64,000 nt of DNA, taken from NCBI GenBank assembly GCA_965226825.1, contig CBDDED010000002.1:434001-498000 (forward strand), in the 5' to 3' direction. The DNA comes from Io17-Chloro-G2 sp965226825 (GTDB lineage: Bacteria > Chloroflexota > Dehalococcoidia > Lucifugimonadales > UBA3495). Under the pieces are notes generated by a model. That model was not told where the DNA came from. It worked only from the letters and a program-made list of their open reading frames with translations, and did not search any database. The first letter of the stretch is position 1. Each line of letters opens with the position of its first letter. Position numbers and translations under genes: made by a program. Of this stretch, positions 50,415 to 59,422 are shown piece by piece.

Positions 50415-50843
50415 GTGGCGACTATCAGCGAACTTAAGGACCAGTATGACAACCTGGACCACCGGGTCCAGATCAGGGATTACTCTGCCATTGACCCCGG
50501 TTGTCTCCTTGCGTTTGAGAACGAGTTTCCGGAGCAGGAAACCCTGGTGCAGTTGGACACCGATGAGTTCACCGCGGTTTGCCCCTGGACCGGGCAGCCC
50601 GACTATGGCGCCCTGGACATCTCCTACGTTCCGGGCCTGTCCTGCATCGAGCTGAAATCCCTCAAATATTACCTCATGTCTTACCGCTCGGTAGGAATAG
50701 TTCAGGAATCCGCGGCGAACCGAATTCTCAACGACCTCGTGGCCCTGTGCCACCCCCGCCGCATGAAAATCGCCCTGGATTACCGGGTACGGGGTGGAAT
50801 CCACACCGTGGTTTCAGTCAACTATGATGCTCCAGGCAGCTGA
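50415..50843 (+). CDS. queF: NADPH-dependent 7-cyano-7-deazaguanine (preQ0) reductase
   Basis: It reduces preQ0 to preQ1 in queuosine synthesis. I place the start at GTG 50415 (ATISELKDQYDNL) because GGAGG lies six bases upstream; the open frame extends further without a ribosome site. The catalytic Cys56 and Asp63 lie in DEFTAVCPWTGQPDYGALDISY. The substrate motif ELKSLKYYLMSYRSVGIVQESAANRI has the Glu. Type I (short) QueF of 142 residues. It is followed after 3 bases by the transporter gene. Confidence 0.97.
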   Translation: MATISELKDQYDNLDHRVQIRDYSAIDPGCLLAFENEFPEQETLVQLDTDEFTAVCPWTGQPDYGALDISYVPGLSCIELKSLKYYLMSYRSVGIVQESAANRILNDLVALCHPRRMKIALDYRVRGGIHTVVSVNYDAPGS

Positions 50844-50846
50844 CGA

Positions 50847-51554
50847 ATGAGGTTTTCGGGCGCTTTTGTGGTGGTGGTGGCCCTGTTCGTGACCGTGCTC
50901 CTGGTTTCCAACATCATCGCGGTCAAGCTGATTCACGTTGGGACGCTGCCCTTCCAATTTCTGGGAAGCGATCTGTTGTTTTTGCCAGCGGCAATGGTCG
51001 TTTTCCCGGTCAGCTACATCATCGGCGATGTTCTTACCGAGGTTTACGGGTTCAAACTAGCGCGCGGTGTAATCTGGCTGGGGTTCGCCTGCAACGCGTT
51101 GGGGGCCCTGTTCATTTGGCTCGGCGGGCTTATCCCTGCCGAGATATTCTGGGCCAACCAGGAAGCCTACGACGCTATACTTGGCCAGGCGCGGTGGGTG
51201 CTGCTGGGCTCCTTTGCCGCCTACCTGGTGGGCGAGTTCTCCAACTCAATGGTACTGGCCTGGCTCAAAAACGTCACTGAGGGACGCTTCCTGTGGCTGC
51301 GCACCATTAGTTCGACGGTGGTGGGACAGGGATTCGATTCCTTCGTGTTCATTTTCATCGCCTTTGGCATAGGCGGAGACCTGCCCACGGACCAACTCTT
51401 CCGGATCGTGCTGATCCAATGGTTTGCCAAGATCGCCTACGAAGCGCTGGCCACTCCGTTGACCTACGCGGTGGTCACCTACCTGAAACGCCGGGAGCAA
51501 CTCGACGTTTACGACCCGCCGGGGTCGCTGAATCCACTGTCAGTGTTCGCCTAG
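50847..51554 (+). CDS. yhhQ: Queuosine precursor transporter (YhhQ/VUT family)
   Basis: 235 residues with about six membrane helices. Signatures are LLVSNIIAVKLIHVG, FPVSYIIGDVLTEVYGFKLARGVIWLGF, YLVGEFSNSMVLAWLKNVTEGRFLWLRTISSTVVGQGFDSFVFI, and YEALATPLTYAVV. It imports preQ0 or preQ1. Pairing with queF suggests salvage and reduction of imported preQ0. No other queuosine genes are in the window. Confidence 0.95.
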   Translation: MRFSGAFVVVVALFVTVLLVSNIIAVKLIHVGTLPFQFLGSDLLFLPAAMVVFPVSYIIGDVLTEVYGFKLARGVIWLGFACNALGALFIWLGGLIPAEIFWANQEAYDAILGQARWVLLGSFAAYLVGEFSNSMVLAWLKNVTEGRFLWLRTISSTVVGQGFDSFVFIFIAFGIGGDLPTDQLFRIVLIQWFAKIAYEALATPLTYAVVTYLKRREQLDVYDPPGSLNPLSVFA

Positions 51555-51578
51555 CCTTGTTCTACTAGCTTTGTCCGC

Positions 51579-52949
51579 CTAGCCTCCCTGGCACAATTCG
51601 GTCAGCGTATTCACGTTCTCGATGGCGTCCATCCGGCCAACTGCTTCAATCACCGCCATGGCCCCGTCCTGCCCCAGGACATCCCGGGAAAGGGACAGGA
51701 ACTTCGCCTCCAATTCATCCTGGGGCGCTGGATTCCGGAAATCGCCCCGGTGCGCCACTACGTCTTCCTGTAGACTCCGCCCGTCCGCTAGGACCATCGT
51801 CACTTTCGCAGTGGGGTAGTCGTACCGCCGCAGGTCCATTTGAGGGTCCGGTTCGATGACGACTTTCCGAGCCAACGCCTGCACGCTGGGGTCGGCCAAC
51901 CTGTCGAGCTGGAAGGCAAATACGTCCGTGGTACCAGCAACTATGGCGTGGGCCACGGCGTAGGGAATTGAAAATTTGGCCGACAGCATGTTGGCGGGTT
52001 CCGGATTGGTCATCGTCATAGCCATGGCGGGGGCCGACACCCGGACCTGCTCAATTTGGGCGGCGACAAACTCATTCTGCCGTTGCAGGCTTTGCACCGC
52101 GTCCAGCACGGGATGGTTGTACCAGCAGCAGGCGTGGAACTTGAAGTAGTTCTGCTGGATGCGGTAACTGCCGTTTTGTCCCAGGCCTTCGATGGCCTTT
52201 TGAGGGTCGAACCCCGCTCCCAGGACCGACGCGTACAGGTCGGCGGGTCCGTCCTGGATGGCCGTGAACCCGCACTGGCTGAGGTTGGCCGCAAGGATTC
52301 CCTGTAGGTTGGAACGCCCAGGGTACAGGTTGCGTACCGTTGCTCCTTCGAAACAGGGGGTCCAGGTGTTTGCGGGACTCATAGACGCCGCGAGGTTGAT
52401 GGTCTGCCGCATTTGCGCGGCGTCGAATCCTGACAGCTTGGCGGCAGCCACCGCGGAGCCAATGGTGCCCCAGGTGCCGTGGGAGTGTATTTCATGCCTG
52501 GCGGTAGTTGCGCCGCCGATGCGGGAAGTGATTTCGTAGCCCACAATTATGCTTTCGAGCACATCCCGGCCGCTGCTTGCCCGTCCGCTGTTTGATAGTT
52601 CCTCGCCAACGGCCAGGGCTGCGGGAGTTACGTGGATTGCCGGGTGCCCTCCGCCCAGCCGTGTGCCTTCGTCCACTTCCAGTGACACGCCGGCAGTGGC
52701 GTTGGCCAAAGCCGCCAGCATGGCTTGGGATTTGGCCCCGCTTCCCAGCAGCGTCGACCTGCCACCCCGGCCCTTGTCCGCCGCCAACCGGGCGAGGTTA
52801 GCGTTTTCCGGCAGCCGGCTGCCAGCCAGCATAGCGCCGATAGTGTCGAGGGCGACGTTCTTGGCCGCGAAGACCGTTGCAGAGTCCAGGTCTTCCAACC
52901 GGGTATTGACGGCGAATTCCGCCAGTTCGTCCAGGTAGTCGCGGGACAT
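51579..52949 (-). CDS. MmgE/PrpD-family protein (2-methylcitrate dehydratase-like)
   Basis: 456 residues from ATG 52949, preceded by AGGAGGTCAAC, which sets the start over a longer frame. Blocks are LAEFAVNTRLEDLDSATVFAAKNVALDTIGAMLAGS, VDEGTRLGGGHPAIHVTPAALAVGEE, IVGYEITSRIGGAT, HGTWGTIGSAVAAAKLSGFD, and KFHACCWYNHPVLDAV. The family dehydrates 2-methylcitrate or related acids. With no prpB or prpC nearby, the substrate is open. Confidence 0.93.
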   Translation of the reverse strand: MSRDYLDELAEFAVNTRLEDLDSATVFAAKNVALDTIGAMLAGSRLPENANLARLAADKGRGGRSTLLGSGAKSQAMLAALANATAGVSLEVDEGTRLGGGHPAIHVTPAALAVGEELSNSGRASSGRDVLESIIVGYEITSRIGGATTARHEIHSHGTWGTIGSAVAAAKLSGFDAAQMRQTINLAASMSPANTWTPCFEGATVRNLYPGRSNLQGILAANLSQCGFTAIQDGPADLYASVLGAGFDPQKAIEGLGQNGSYRIQQNYFKFHACCWYNHPVLDAVQSLQRQNEFVAAQIEQVRVSAPAMAMTMTNPEPANMLSAKFSIPYAVAHAIVAGTTDVFAFQLDRLADPSVQALARKVVIEPDPQMDLRRYDYPTAKVTMVLADGRSLQEDVVAHRGDFRNPAPQDELEAKFLSLSRDVLGQDGAMAVIEAVGRMDAIENVNTLTELCQGG

Positions 52950-52969
52950 GTTGACCTCCTGCCGGTTGA

Positions 52970-53620
52970 CTAGCTTGCCCCCGCAAGTTTCTTTACCCCA
53001 TCTCGAAACACCTGGAAACTCTTTGAGCCGTTGCTGTCTATGTCCATGTGGGGTGCAATTCTCTTGGCCCAGTCGCATTTCGCCATCCCAGCCGCTGGGT
53101 AACCCAACTTCTTGAGCAGTTTCGACCCGCCGGTATGCACGGCATCGGCTAAGACTTCCCAAGTACCGCAAATGCTGTCTTGGACGTAACTGTTTAAGAC
53201 CGCTTCTTTAGTGTTGGGATAGGCGGACTTCACTGCGGCGCGGTCTCCCAACAGCCACGCTTCGCTTTCCTCAATGGAAATCCTGAACAGCGTCTTGGGG
53301 CGCGGATTGCAGTCGTTCAGCACGTCGAGCAACTCCTGCTTGAATACTATGCAATCCTTATCATCCAAGTCCACTACTACCAAAACAACGCTGGAATCCG
53401 GTAAGCTTCTCCCGTAACCCTGTAAGAGACTTGGTAACTGTTCCAGGAGTTGCCAATTGCGAGGATTCGGTGAGCGGTTCAAGTACTTTGGCAGGATACC
53501 GAGACCCTTGAAAGAGTGGATATTCCAATAATGCGCACTACCATTCTCGCCCAGAATCTTTTCCAGGATGTGATCCAGGGCAATGCTCCCAGATTGGTCT
53601 TCGACCAACACCTCAAAGTG
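52970..53620 (-). CDS. DUF4276-like TOPRIM-type protein, partner of the AAA ATPase
   Basis: 216 residues from TTG 53620, supported by GGAGG 7 bases upstream and 8-base overlap with the ATPase; GTG 53650 is an alternative. Acidic motifs are VLVEDQSG near the N-terminus, LVVVDLDDKD in the middle, and ISIEESEAWLLGDRAAV. They follow the Glu...AspXAsp order of TOPRIM/OLD nucleases and the EeSEAWLL signature of DUF4276. Such proteins pair with AAA15 ATPases in anti-phage systems related to PARIS and AbiL. A nuclease or toxin role is inference. Confidence 0.75.
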   Translation of the reverse strand, partial: HFEVLVEDQSGSIALDHILEKILGENGSAHYWNIHSFKGLGILPKYLNRSPNPRNWQLLEQLPSLLQGYGRSLPDSSVVLVVVDLDDKDCIVFKQELLDVLNDCNPRPKTLFRISIEESEAWLLGDRAAVKSAYPNTKEAVLNSYVQDSICGTWEVLADAVHTGGSKLLKKLGYPAAGMAKCDWAKRIAPHMDIDSNGSKSFQVFRDGVKKLAGAS

Positions 53621-54974
53621 CAACGCCTTGCCTCCGGTCCAGATAGTCACTGTACCAAAGGCTCCCGAGAGGCAATCCCTCTTCGACCATTGCCTTCACG
53701 ATGTTGTCGTCGCTGGCCCTGCGGATGGTGGCAAAGCCGTCTTCTTGCTTTTCCAGAACCCACGTTTCTTCGGGCGTGAGCGCGTCCACGAAATAGGGTT
53801 GGTGGGTGGTGACGAAAATCTGGGGCGCGTTTCTTCCCCCGGTAGCGTGGGAGCGAAATTCGCCGGCCAAGACCTCCAGCAGCTTGTGGTAAAGCCCGTT
53901 CTCCGGTTCTTCGATGCAGATGAAGGGTGGAGGCTGGGGATCTTCCAGCATCAGCAGGTAGGCAAAGACTTTCAACGTACCGTCGGACATTTGCTGGGCG
54001 TAAAATGGATCTTGAAAGCCCCGGTCATTGAACCGCACCAACAGCCGGCCATCAGGACTCTGCTGGGTATCAATGCGGTCGATCCCTGGAATCCTACCTG
54101 CAATCTTGGTTAGGATATTCTTAAACCTGTCGGGATGTTCCCGCTGCATGTACTGAACGACGTTGCCCAAGTTGTCCCCGTGGCTGTTCAAGCGCCTTTG
54201 GGGGCCAGCCATCGGCAGGCTGCGGGCAGCGTCGGGCGTAAAATAGCTCAAGTACCAGCCTTCGATAAACTCTCGGAATGCTGATATTCGGGGATGCTGC
54301 TTCAGGGCGCCGAGGGTGGCTATCCCAAGCTTGCGGTTGTCTTGGAGCTGGATGTATTCAATCTCGTCGCCCTCGTCGCCCTCGGCGCTGCCCCTTTTTG
54401 CTTCGCAGTTTTCGGTGCCGTCCAATCTTTCCGATAGCCTTTGAATGAATTTACTGCCTGACTCAAAATCAAACCCTTCATTCGCCCCTTGGTCTATCTG
54501 TTGCCCTTGCGATTCCCATTTCCAAGCTACCCCTCCGCCATCCATTAGCAATAAGAAAGTTCGGGGCATTTCCGTACTCCCACCATCTCTCAACTGGTGA
54601 AGGCTTTCGGTTTGGACGTAAGGACGCCCCGACACGTCCTTGTTGATGACGAGCAAATAGGTTATGAGTGGCGCCCCTGGCTTTTCCCGGTAGCAAACTT
54701 CGAACTCGATGGGGGCATTGCTTCCCTGAGAGCGAATACGGTCGAATCCCCCACGACCCCGCTGGTCGCAAGCCTCCTCGACCCCTAGTTTCAGACAGTC
54801 GGCCAGAAAACCAAAGGCGTCGAACAGGGAACTTTTGCCTACACCGTTTTTCCCGATTACGGCGGTCATTGGGGTCAACGCTGTGGGGACAGTCAGGTAC
54901 CACCACATCCTGCCTAGGGTCACATCACGTAGGACCCGGTAGTTATTGATTTTGATTCCCTCAATTCTTGCCAT
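53613..54974 (-). CDS. AAA15/AAA21-type (OLD/RecF-like) ATPase
   Basis: 453 residues, ATG 54974. Walker A GKNGVGKSSLFDAFGFL lies at about 41-57 and the lid region RISAFREFIEGWYLSYF near 220. LSDG-like QQMSDGTLKVFAYLLMLEDP is the signature, Walker B is PPPFICIEEPENGLYHKLL, and the H-loop region is IFVTTHQPYFVDAL. An acidic insert (GTENCEAKRGSAEGDEGDEIEY) is unusual. It overlaps its DUF4276 partner. In related two-gene systems the ATPase senses a phage trigger and releases the TOPRIM toxin. Confidence 0.88.
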   Translation of the reverse strand: MARIEGIKINNYRVLRDVTLGRMWWYLTVPTALTPMTAVIGKNGVGKSSLFDAFGFLADCLKLGVEEACDQRGRGGFDRIRSQGSNAPIEFEVCYREKPGAPLITYLLVINKDVSGRPYVQTESLHQLRDGGSTEMPRTFLLLMDGGGVAWKWESQGQQIDQGANEGFDFESGSKFIQRLSERLDGTENCEAKRGSAEGDEGDEIEYIQLQDNRKLGIATLGALKQHPRISAFREFIEGWYLSYFTPDAARSLPMAGPQRRLNSHGDNLGNVVQYMQREHPDRFKNILTKIAGRIPGIDRIDTQQSPDGRLLVRFNDRGFQDPFYAQQMSDGTLKVFAYLLMLEDPQPPPFICIEEPENGLYHKLLEVLAGEFRSHATGGRNAPQIFVTTHQPYFVDALTPEETWVLEKQEDGFATIRRASDDNIVKAMVEEGLPLGSLWYSDYLDRRQGVAL

Positions 54975-55079
54975 AAGCCAATCCTTAAACCGGCGGTTCC
55001 GTCAGCAAGAGTATATCAACCGGGGCAACCAAGAAAACCTTCGCATTCTTTCGTGTCTATTCGTGGATAAACAGTCCCC

Positions 55080-55290
55080 CTACGGCGGGGCCGCCAGCAG
55101 CATTCCGTCCAGCAGTCGCTTTTCTTCGCTGCCCAGGGGCTGGAGGGTAGACAGAGCATTAGCCAGGCGCAGAAAATCGGGGCCGCGTTCCTGTTTGGCC
55201 CGCAACAGGTTGCGGAGGCCTTCGGCGAGGCCCTAAGCCTGGAACAGCATGGCGGCGTGAACTCGGTCGAAGGTAGTTGCCTGCAAAAGG
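55080..55290 (-). pseudogene. Remnant of a DUF1156-type adenine-specific DNA methylase, C-terminal end
   Basis: The minus-strand frame reads LLQATTFDRVHAAMLFQA, a TAG stop, then GLAEGLRNLLRAKQERGPDFLRLANALSTLQPLGSEEKRLLDGMLLAAPP. It ends at a stop at 55080. This matches the C-terminal tail I associate with DUF1156 methylases (TTxDRxHxAML, SEEKRxxDGML). Upstream homology ends near 55290. A stop inside and loss of the catalytic domain make it a fossil of a modification/defence locus next to the AAA/DUF4276 pair. Confidence 0.6.
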
Positions 55291-55669
55291 GGGGGGCCAA
55301 GTTGCTTGGAGCCGCTACGGCCAGACGGCACCGCCGCCGCGATCTGCGTCCCACGGCGGGAGTCTAATCGGGAAACGGCCGTACCTATGGGCAACGGGGC
55401 AGCGTCCTGTCATAATCGCGGGACCATGGGATGCCACCATCATCAGCATCAGCGCTTCACGCCAATCGCGAACCTTCGCCGGCCAGTCCCCTTTTGGCAA
55501 AGAGTTCGGATGATTTGCACCAACATTTTCACCAGGGCCCGGGGCCTTCAGCTCTGCTGCGGGAAACCGGGCCAGGCCGGATGTTGAAAGTCTGAAATTG
55601 AGCCGCCGGGGTCCGGCGGGTGAGGACCGGGCGACCCGCCTGAATCTCCCTCGCGGGCCGGGCCGGATC

Positions 55670-56596
55670 CTACTCGGAACCGGCCAGCCCGATTCCCTGC
55701 CACCAGTGATAACCCTGGCCCCGCCTGCGCCTTTGGAATCCCATTTTGGTGAGCTCCAACCCGAAGCTTCTCTGGGTCATCATCCGGCTCGCTGTTTCCA
55801 AGCACCAGTCCTGGTATGCCTTGAATAACGCGCTGGCGGGGCACAGGGCCTCCGGGTCCCGGTAGCACCTGCTTTGGACGAAGTTAATCACCGGGGCGGC
55901 AACCTGGGTGGTCTCGGCGGCCGGGGCGGGGACTTGAGACGGGGCAGAGACTTGTGCCGGTGCAGCGACTTGGGCAGTGGGAGGGACTTGGGACGGGGCG
56001 GGGGTTACCGGCGCCGGAGCCGGAGCCGGGACGTCGGGTACCACCGACGCGAGCGACTCGGGGGACGCGGGCGACTCCGGGTCCCAGGCTTGTACCCAGG
56101 CTGCGCAGTAATCAAGCAACTCCAGATATTTCCCCAATCCGCCGAATTGCTCCCAAACCACCGGTGTGCCGTCCAAAATCGACGCGTCGAGCGCTAAGGA
56201 AATGGAGGGGACTTCAAACCTTTGCCGGTATTCGGGCGGGCAAACCCATACGGGGCTCAGCATGCCCCGGCGCAGGCTGATGCTAAGCAGGTAGACGGTG
56301 CAGCGCGCGCCTTTCAGGCTTGAGCGGAGTTCGGTCAAGGGGGAAGATGGATAAACCCGCTCCAGGCTCTGTTGGGCCTGCAACACCGAGAACCCGAAAG
56401 AAGCCCGAACCTGGTTACCGATCCGGCGAGATAGGGCGTTCGGGGCAGGGGCCGGCGTCCCGTCATTGCCACCGGCCGGGTTGTCCTCGGGCAGCACGTG
56501 GAGCGGAGTGATCAGGCCGTTGTCGGTCGACTTCGAGAGGGCCATGGCCAGAGACAGATTGTCCCGGACCAACCTGATCTCAAGGGCCGGATGCAT
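55670..56596 (-). CDS. Hypothetical protein with Pro/Ala-rich linker and a phage-primase-like C-terminal winged helix
   Basis: 308 residues, ATG 56596. The N-terminal 180 residues (EIRLVRDNLSLAMALSKSTDNGLITPLHVLPEDN...SLKGARCTVYLLSISLRRG) match nothing that I know. A 60-residue linker of PAPAPVTPAPSQVPPTAQVA-type follows. The last 80 residues, VINFVQSRCYRDPEALCPASALFKAYQDWC...RSFGLELTKMGFQRRRRGQGYHWWQGIGL, look like the C-terminal winged helix of P4-type phage primase/helicases. The primase and helicase domains are absent. The two ends may have been fused by recombination, or this may be a regulator from a mobile element. Confidence 0.7.
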   Translation of the reverse strand: MHPALEIRLVRDNLSLAMALSKSTDNGLITPLHVLPEDNPAGGNDGTPAPAPNALSRRIGNQVRASFGFSVLQAQQSLERVYPSSPLTELRSSLKGARCTVYLLSISLRRGMLSPVWVCPPEYRQRFEVPSISLALDASILDGTPVVWEQFGGLGKYLELLDYCAAWVQAWDPESPASPESLASVVPDVPAPAPAPVTPAPSQVPPTAQVAAPAQVSAPSQVPAPAAETTQVAAPVINFVQSRCYRDPEALCPASALFKAYQDWCLETASRMMTQRSFGLELTKMGFQRRRRGQGYHWWQGIGLAGSE

Positions 56597-56632
56597 GTTA
56601 GATATCCCCAGACTCCCTAATGCGAATGCTCG

Positions 56633-57604
56633 TTATTCGTTGAGGTTCATCACGACTTTGATGATCTCGTCCTGCCGCTGTTCGTACATGTCGTAGGCGG
56701 CTTGTACCTGGGAAAACCCCACGCGGTGGGTGAGCAACTGTCCCGGGTCACACCAACCCCGCTGGCGCAGCCCAACGATTTCACGGATGTGACTGATGGC
56801 GTCACCGCTGCGGGCGCCGGTAGTGGGTATGATGCGGGCCTGTTTGTCCATCAACCAGTGGTGTTCGATGGGCACGTAGTCTTCGCTGGGAATCCCGAAA
56901 ATTATGACGGTGCCGAACTGTCGGACCACCCGCAGAGCCATGTTGAGGGTGTCGGGATAGCCTGCCGCCTCGACCACAACGTCGGCTCCGGCGCCCCGAG
57001 TGATAGCATCAATTGCCTCGCCGACTTCAACCTGGCTGGGATTCACCGTGTGGGTGGCGCCGAAATCCTTGGCCTTCTCCAAGCGGTAGTCCAGCAGGTC
57101 AACCCCGATTACGCTGCGGGCGCCCATCCCGGCGGTGATCATTGTGAAACTCAGGCCGATGCTTCCCTGGCCAATCACCGCAACCGTCTTGCCCAACAGG
57201 TTTGGCATCTGCTGGCAGGAGAAAAGCACCGTTCCGGATGGTTGGCACATGACCCATTTTTCCAGGGGCCCTTCATCGGGCAGCAGGGCCATGCGTTCCG
57301 GCCCGGAGACAATGTATTCATTCAGCCCGCCGAGCCCTGGCCCGGGAACAACGATGATTCGCTGCCCTTCCTTGAACTCATCGGTTTTGCTGTCGACAAC
57401 CACGCCGGCAACTTCGTGGCACGGCTGGCCCGAAGGAAGAGGATAATGTTCCTCGGAAAGCACCGGCCCGTAGTGGTTGCGGATGTCGCTACCGCAGACC
57501 GAAACCCGCTCTATTTTGATCAAGCATTGGCCGTCGGCCGCCGTAGGAGTGTCCACATCAACAAATTCAAAGTGCTTGGGGCTGGTCAGTCGGGCCGCTT
57601 TCAT
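56633..57604 (-). CDS. Zinc-containing alcohol/threonine-dehydrogenase-like MDR protein
   Basis: 323 residues, ATG 57604. The N-terminal zinc domain has IERVSVCGSDIRNHYGP and the HE site in GQPCHEVAGVVVDS. A Rossmann fold follows in VAVIGQGSIGLSFTMITAGMGA and VIGVDLLDYRLEKAKDFGATHTVNP. The catalytic Cys is in CGSD. The structural-zinc four-Cys loop is missing, as in some sorbitol-dehydrogenase relatives. NAD(P)-dependent oxidation of a polyol or amino alcohol is likely. Confidence 0.93.
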   Translation of the reverse strand: MKAARLTSPKHFEFVDVDTPTAADGQCLIKIERVSVCGSDIRNHYGPVLSEEHYPLPSGQPCHEVAGVVVDSKTDEFKEGQRIIVVPGPGLGGLNEYIVSGPERMALLPDEGPLEKWVMCQPSGTVLFSCQQMPNLLGKTVAVIGQGSIGLSFTMITAGMGARSVIGVDLLDYRLEKAKDFGATHTVNPSQVEVGEAIDAITRGAGADVVVEAAGYPDTLNMALRVVRQFGTVIIFGIPSEDYVPIEHHWLMDKQARIIPTTGARSGDAISHIREIVGLRQRGWCDPGQLLTHRVGFSQVQAAYDMYEQRQDEIIKVVMNLNE

Positions 57605-57724
57605 GTCAGATATCTTCTCCCAAGTGTCGTCGTCGGTGCCGTTGTCCCATTAGGTAGGAGTCTTGGTTATCTTAATATGCGCCCGTCCCTTGGGCAAGTT
57701 GGAGCTGGACCGTGCCCAACTCCC

Positions 57725-57912
57725 GTCATTCTCGCCGCAGCGGGAATCCAGAGCCCTTTTTATCATTCAACCACGCGCAAGAAGGCAGGAATGGCTCGGT
57801 GTGGAACGGTCGTCCTGGTGGGCGATGGTCGCCCACACCTGCCGTTTCCCCGTTGCTATAAGCGTGTCGGCGCACGAAAAGGGCTCTGGATTCCCGCTGC
57901 GGCGAGCATAAC
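57725..57912. repeat. Inverted-repeat element, copy 9
   Basis: Left GTCATTCTCGCCGCAGCG..., right ...CGCTGCGGCGAGCATAACG, about 188 bp, with internal GCTATAAGCGTGTCGGCGCACG. The rest of 57605-58189 holds no gene that I can support. Confidence 0.85.
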
Positions 57913-58189
57913 GCCAGACAATGAAAAAGGCCCACGCACTCACCAGATGATCGACCTGGGTCCGGCGATGCGCTCCGTAGGCCAAACCCAGTGGGCCAGG
58001 CGTCCTAAACCCACGTATAACTGGTACTGACGGAGCGATGAACCAAGGTGTTGGGACGTATCCGGAGCGGCCCGGTGGAGCCAGCCGGTGAGACCGTCCG
58101 CTGCCAGGACGGGGCCAACCGCTATGTCTGGGCTTTCAGTATTCCTTGCGACAGACGCTTTCTGCGCGGGTACTTTCTGCGCCGGGGCA

Positions 58190-59337
58190 TCATGCACTAC
58201 TCCCACCTTTGGGAAGGTGGCCGGCGCGCACCAGGCAGCTGAGGGTGTCGCAGATGATCCTGGTTGCGAGGAGAGCGGTGATTTCGGCGTTGTCGTAGGG
58301 CGGCGAGCACTCGACCACCTCGATGCCCGCAAGGGGCCTCTCGCAGATAAGTTGGATGAACTTGAGAACCTCGCGGGGGAGGAAACCCCCGGGTTCAGGC
58401 CATCCCGTTCCCGGCACGAACGCTGCGTCCAGGCAGTCAACGTCGAAGGATAGCCAGACGGCGTCGGCGCCATCCCAGGCCACGTCCAGGGCGCGTTGGG
58501 CAGCCGCTTCGATGCCCATATCGACACAGTCGGTGACGGTCATGACAGTGGTCCCGCGCTCGCGGCCGACCTGCACGCCGGGCCTGGGCACCTGCCACCC
58601 GCCGATGCCTATCTGCACCAGGTTCTTGGCAGGCACATTAGGGATGTCAGGCGCGTGGAACCAGGGCGTCGTGTGCATGCGCTCGTCAAGGTCGGTTTCC
58701 TGGGTATCGACGTGGCGATCGAAGTGGATAATTCCTAGTTTCCCCCATTCAGGTGCTCTGCAACGCCCCTCACTGTCGGGTATCCGATGCTGTGGTCGCC
58801 GCCCAGCACGACAGGGAACGCGCCGCTGGCAAAGACGTGTCCAACACCCTTGGAGATCTGGTCAAACGTCTTCTCAATGTTGGCGGGGATGGTGAAGATG
58901 TCGCCAACGTCTGCGATGGTTATCGACTCGCGAAGGTCGACACCTATCTCGAAGGAGTAAGTGCCGTACAGGGCCGATATCTTTCGAATGCCCTGGGGCC
59001 CGAACCTGGTGCCTGAGCGATAGGTTGTGCCCCCGTCGAACGGTGCACCCATTACAGCCACGTCGTATTCGCCGCACTTGCGGACGTCCTCGACGTAGGG
59101 GGCTTTCAGGAAGGTGTTGATGCCCGCGAAGTGCGGCAGCTCTCCACGGCTAAAGGTTGGGATCCGCTTGTCGACAATCGATTCAGCGCCCTGCAGGCCC
59201 AACTCGAGACCTCGCGCTATCTCCTGTTCCCACTTGGTCGTAGGCAACAGCGCTTCCGACTCTACCGCATACTTCGCCTCGGGGCCGTAGTGATCGTGGA
59301 GCGGCACTTCGCCCCGGTATTCGTGATGTCCAGTCAT
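58190..59337 (-). pseudogene. Ureohydrolase (agmatinase/arginase family), frameshifted
   Basis: ATG 59337 opens a ureohydrolase of about 382 residues. It reads VAVMGAPFDGGTTYRSGTRFGPQGIRK, TIADVGDIF, and PVVLGGDHSIGYPTVRGVAEHLNGGN. There a one-base loss near 58737 gives TAG. With the base restored the frame continues LGIIHFDRHVDTQETD, RMHTTPWFHAPD, and SFDVDCLDAAFVPGTGWPEPGG to the C-terminus at 58190. All Mn ligands (GGDH, DxHxD, SFDxD) would be present. Inactive as read, unless the shift is an assembly error. The role would be agmatine, guanidinobutyrate or similar hydrolysis. Confidence 0.88.
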
Positions 59338-59422
59338 TCGTCTCGCCTGCTTCCTATCGTTGGAGTCGTTAAGGTCTAGACTTTTGCCCGCTTCCCATTG
59401 CAGGGCCTTTTCATTTTCCCCC

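Noticed and set aside
56702..58030. 442-codon plus-strand frame opposite the alcohol dehydrogenase running into a repeat
   Set aside because: Antisense shadow extended by an inverted-repeat element.
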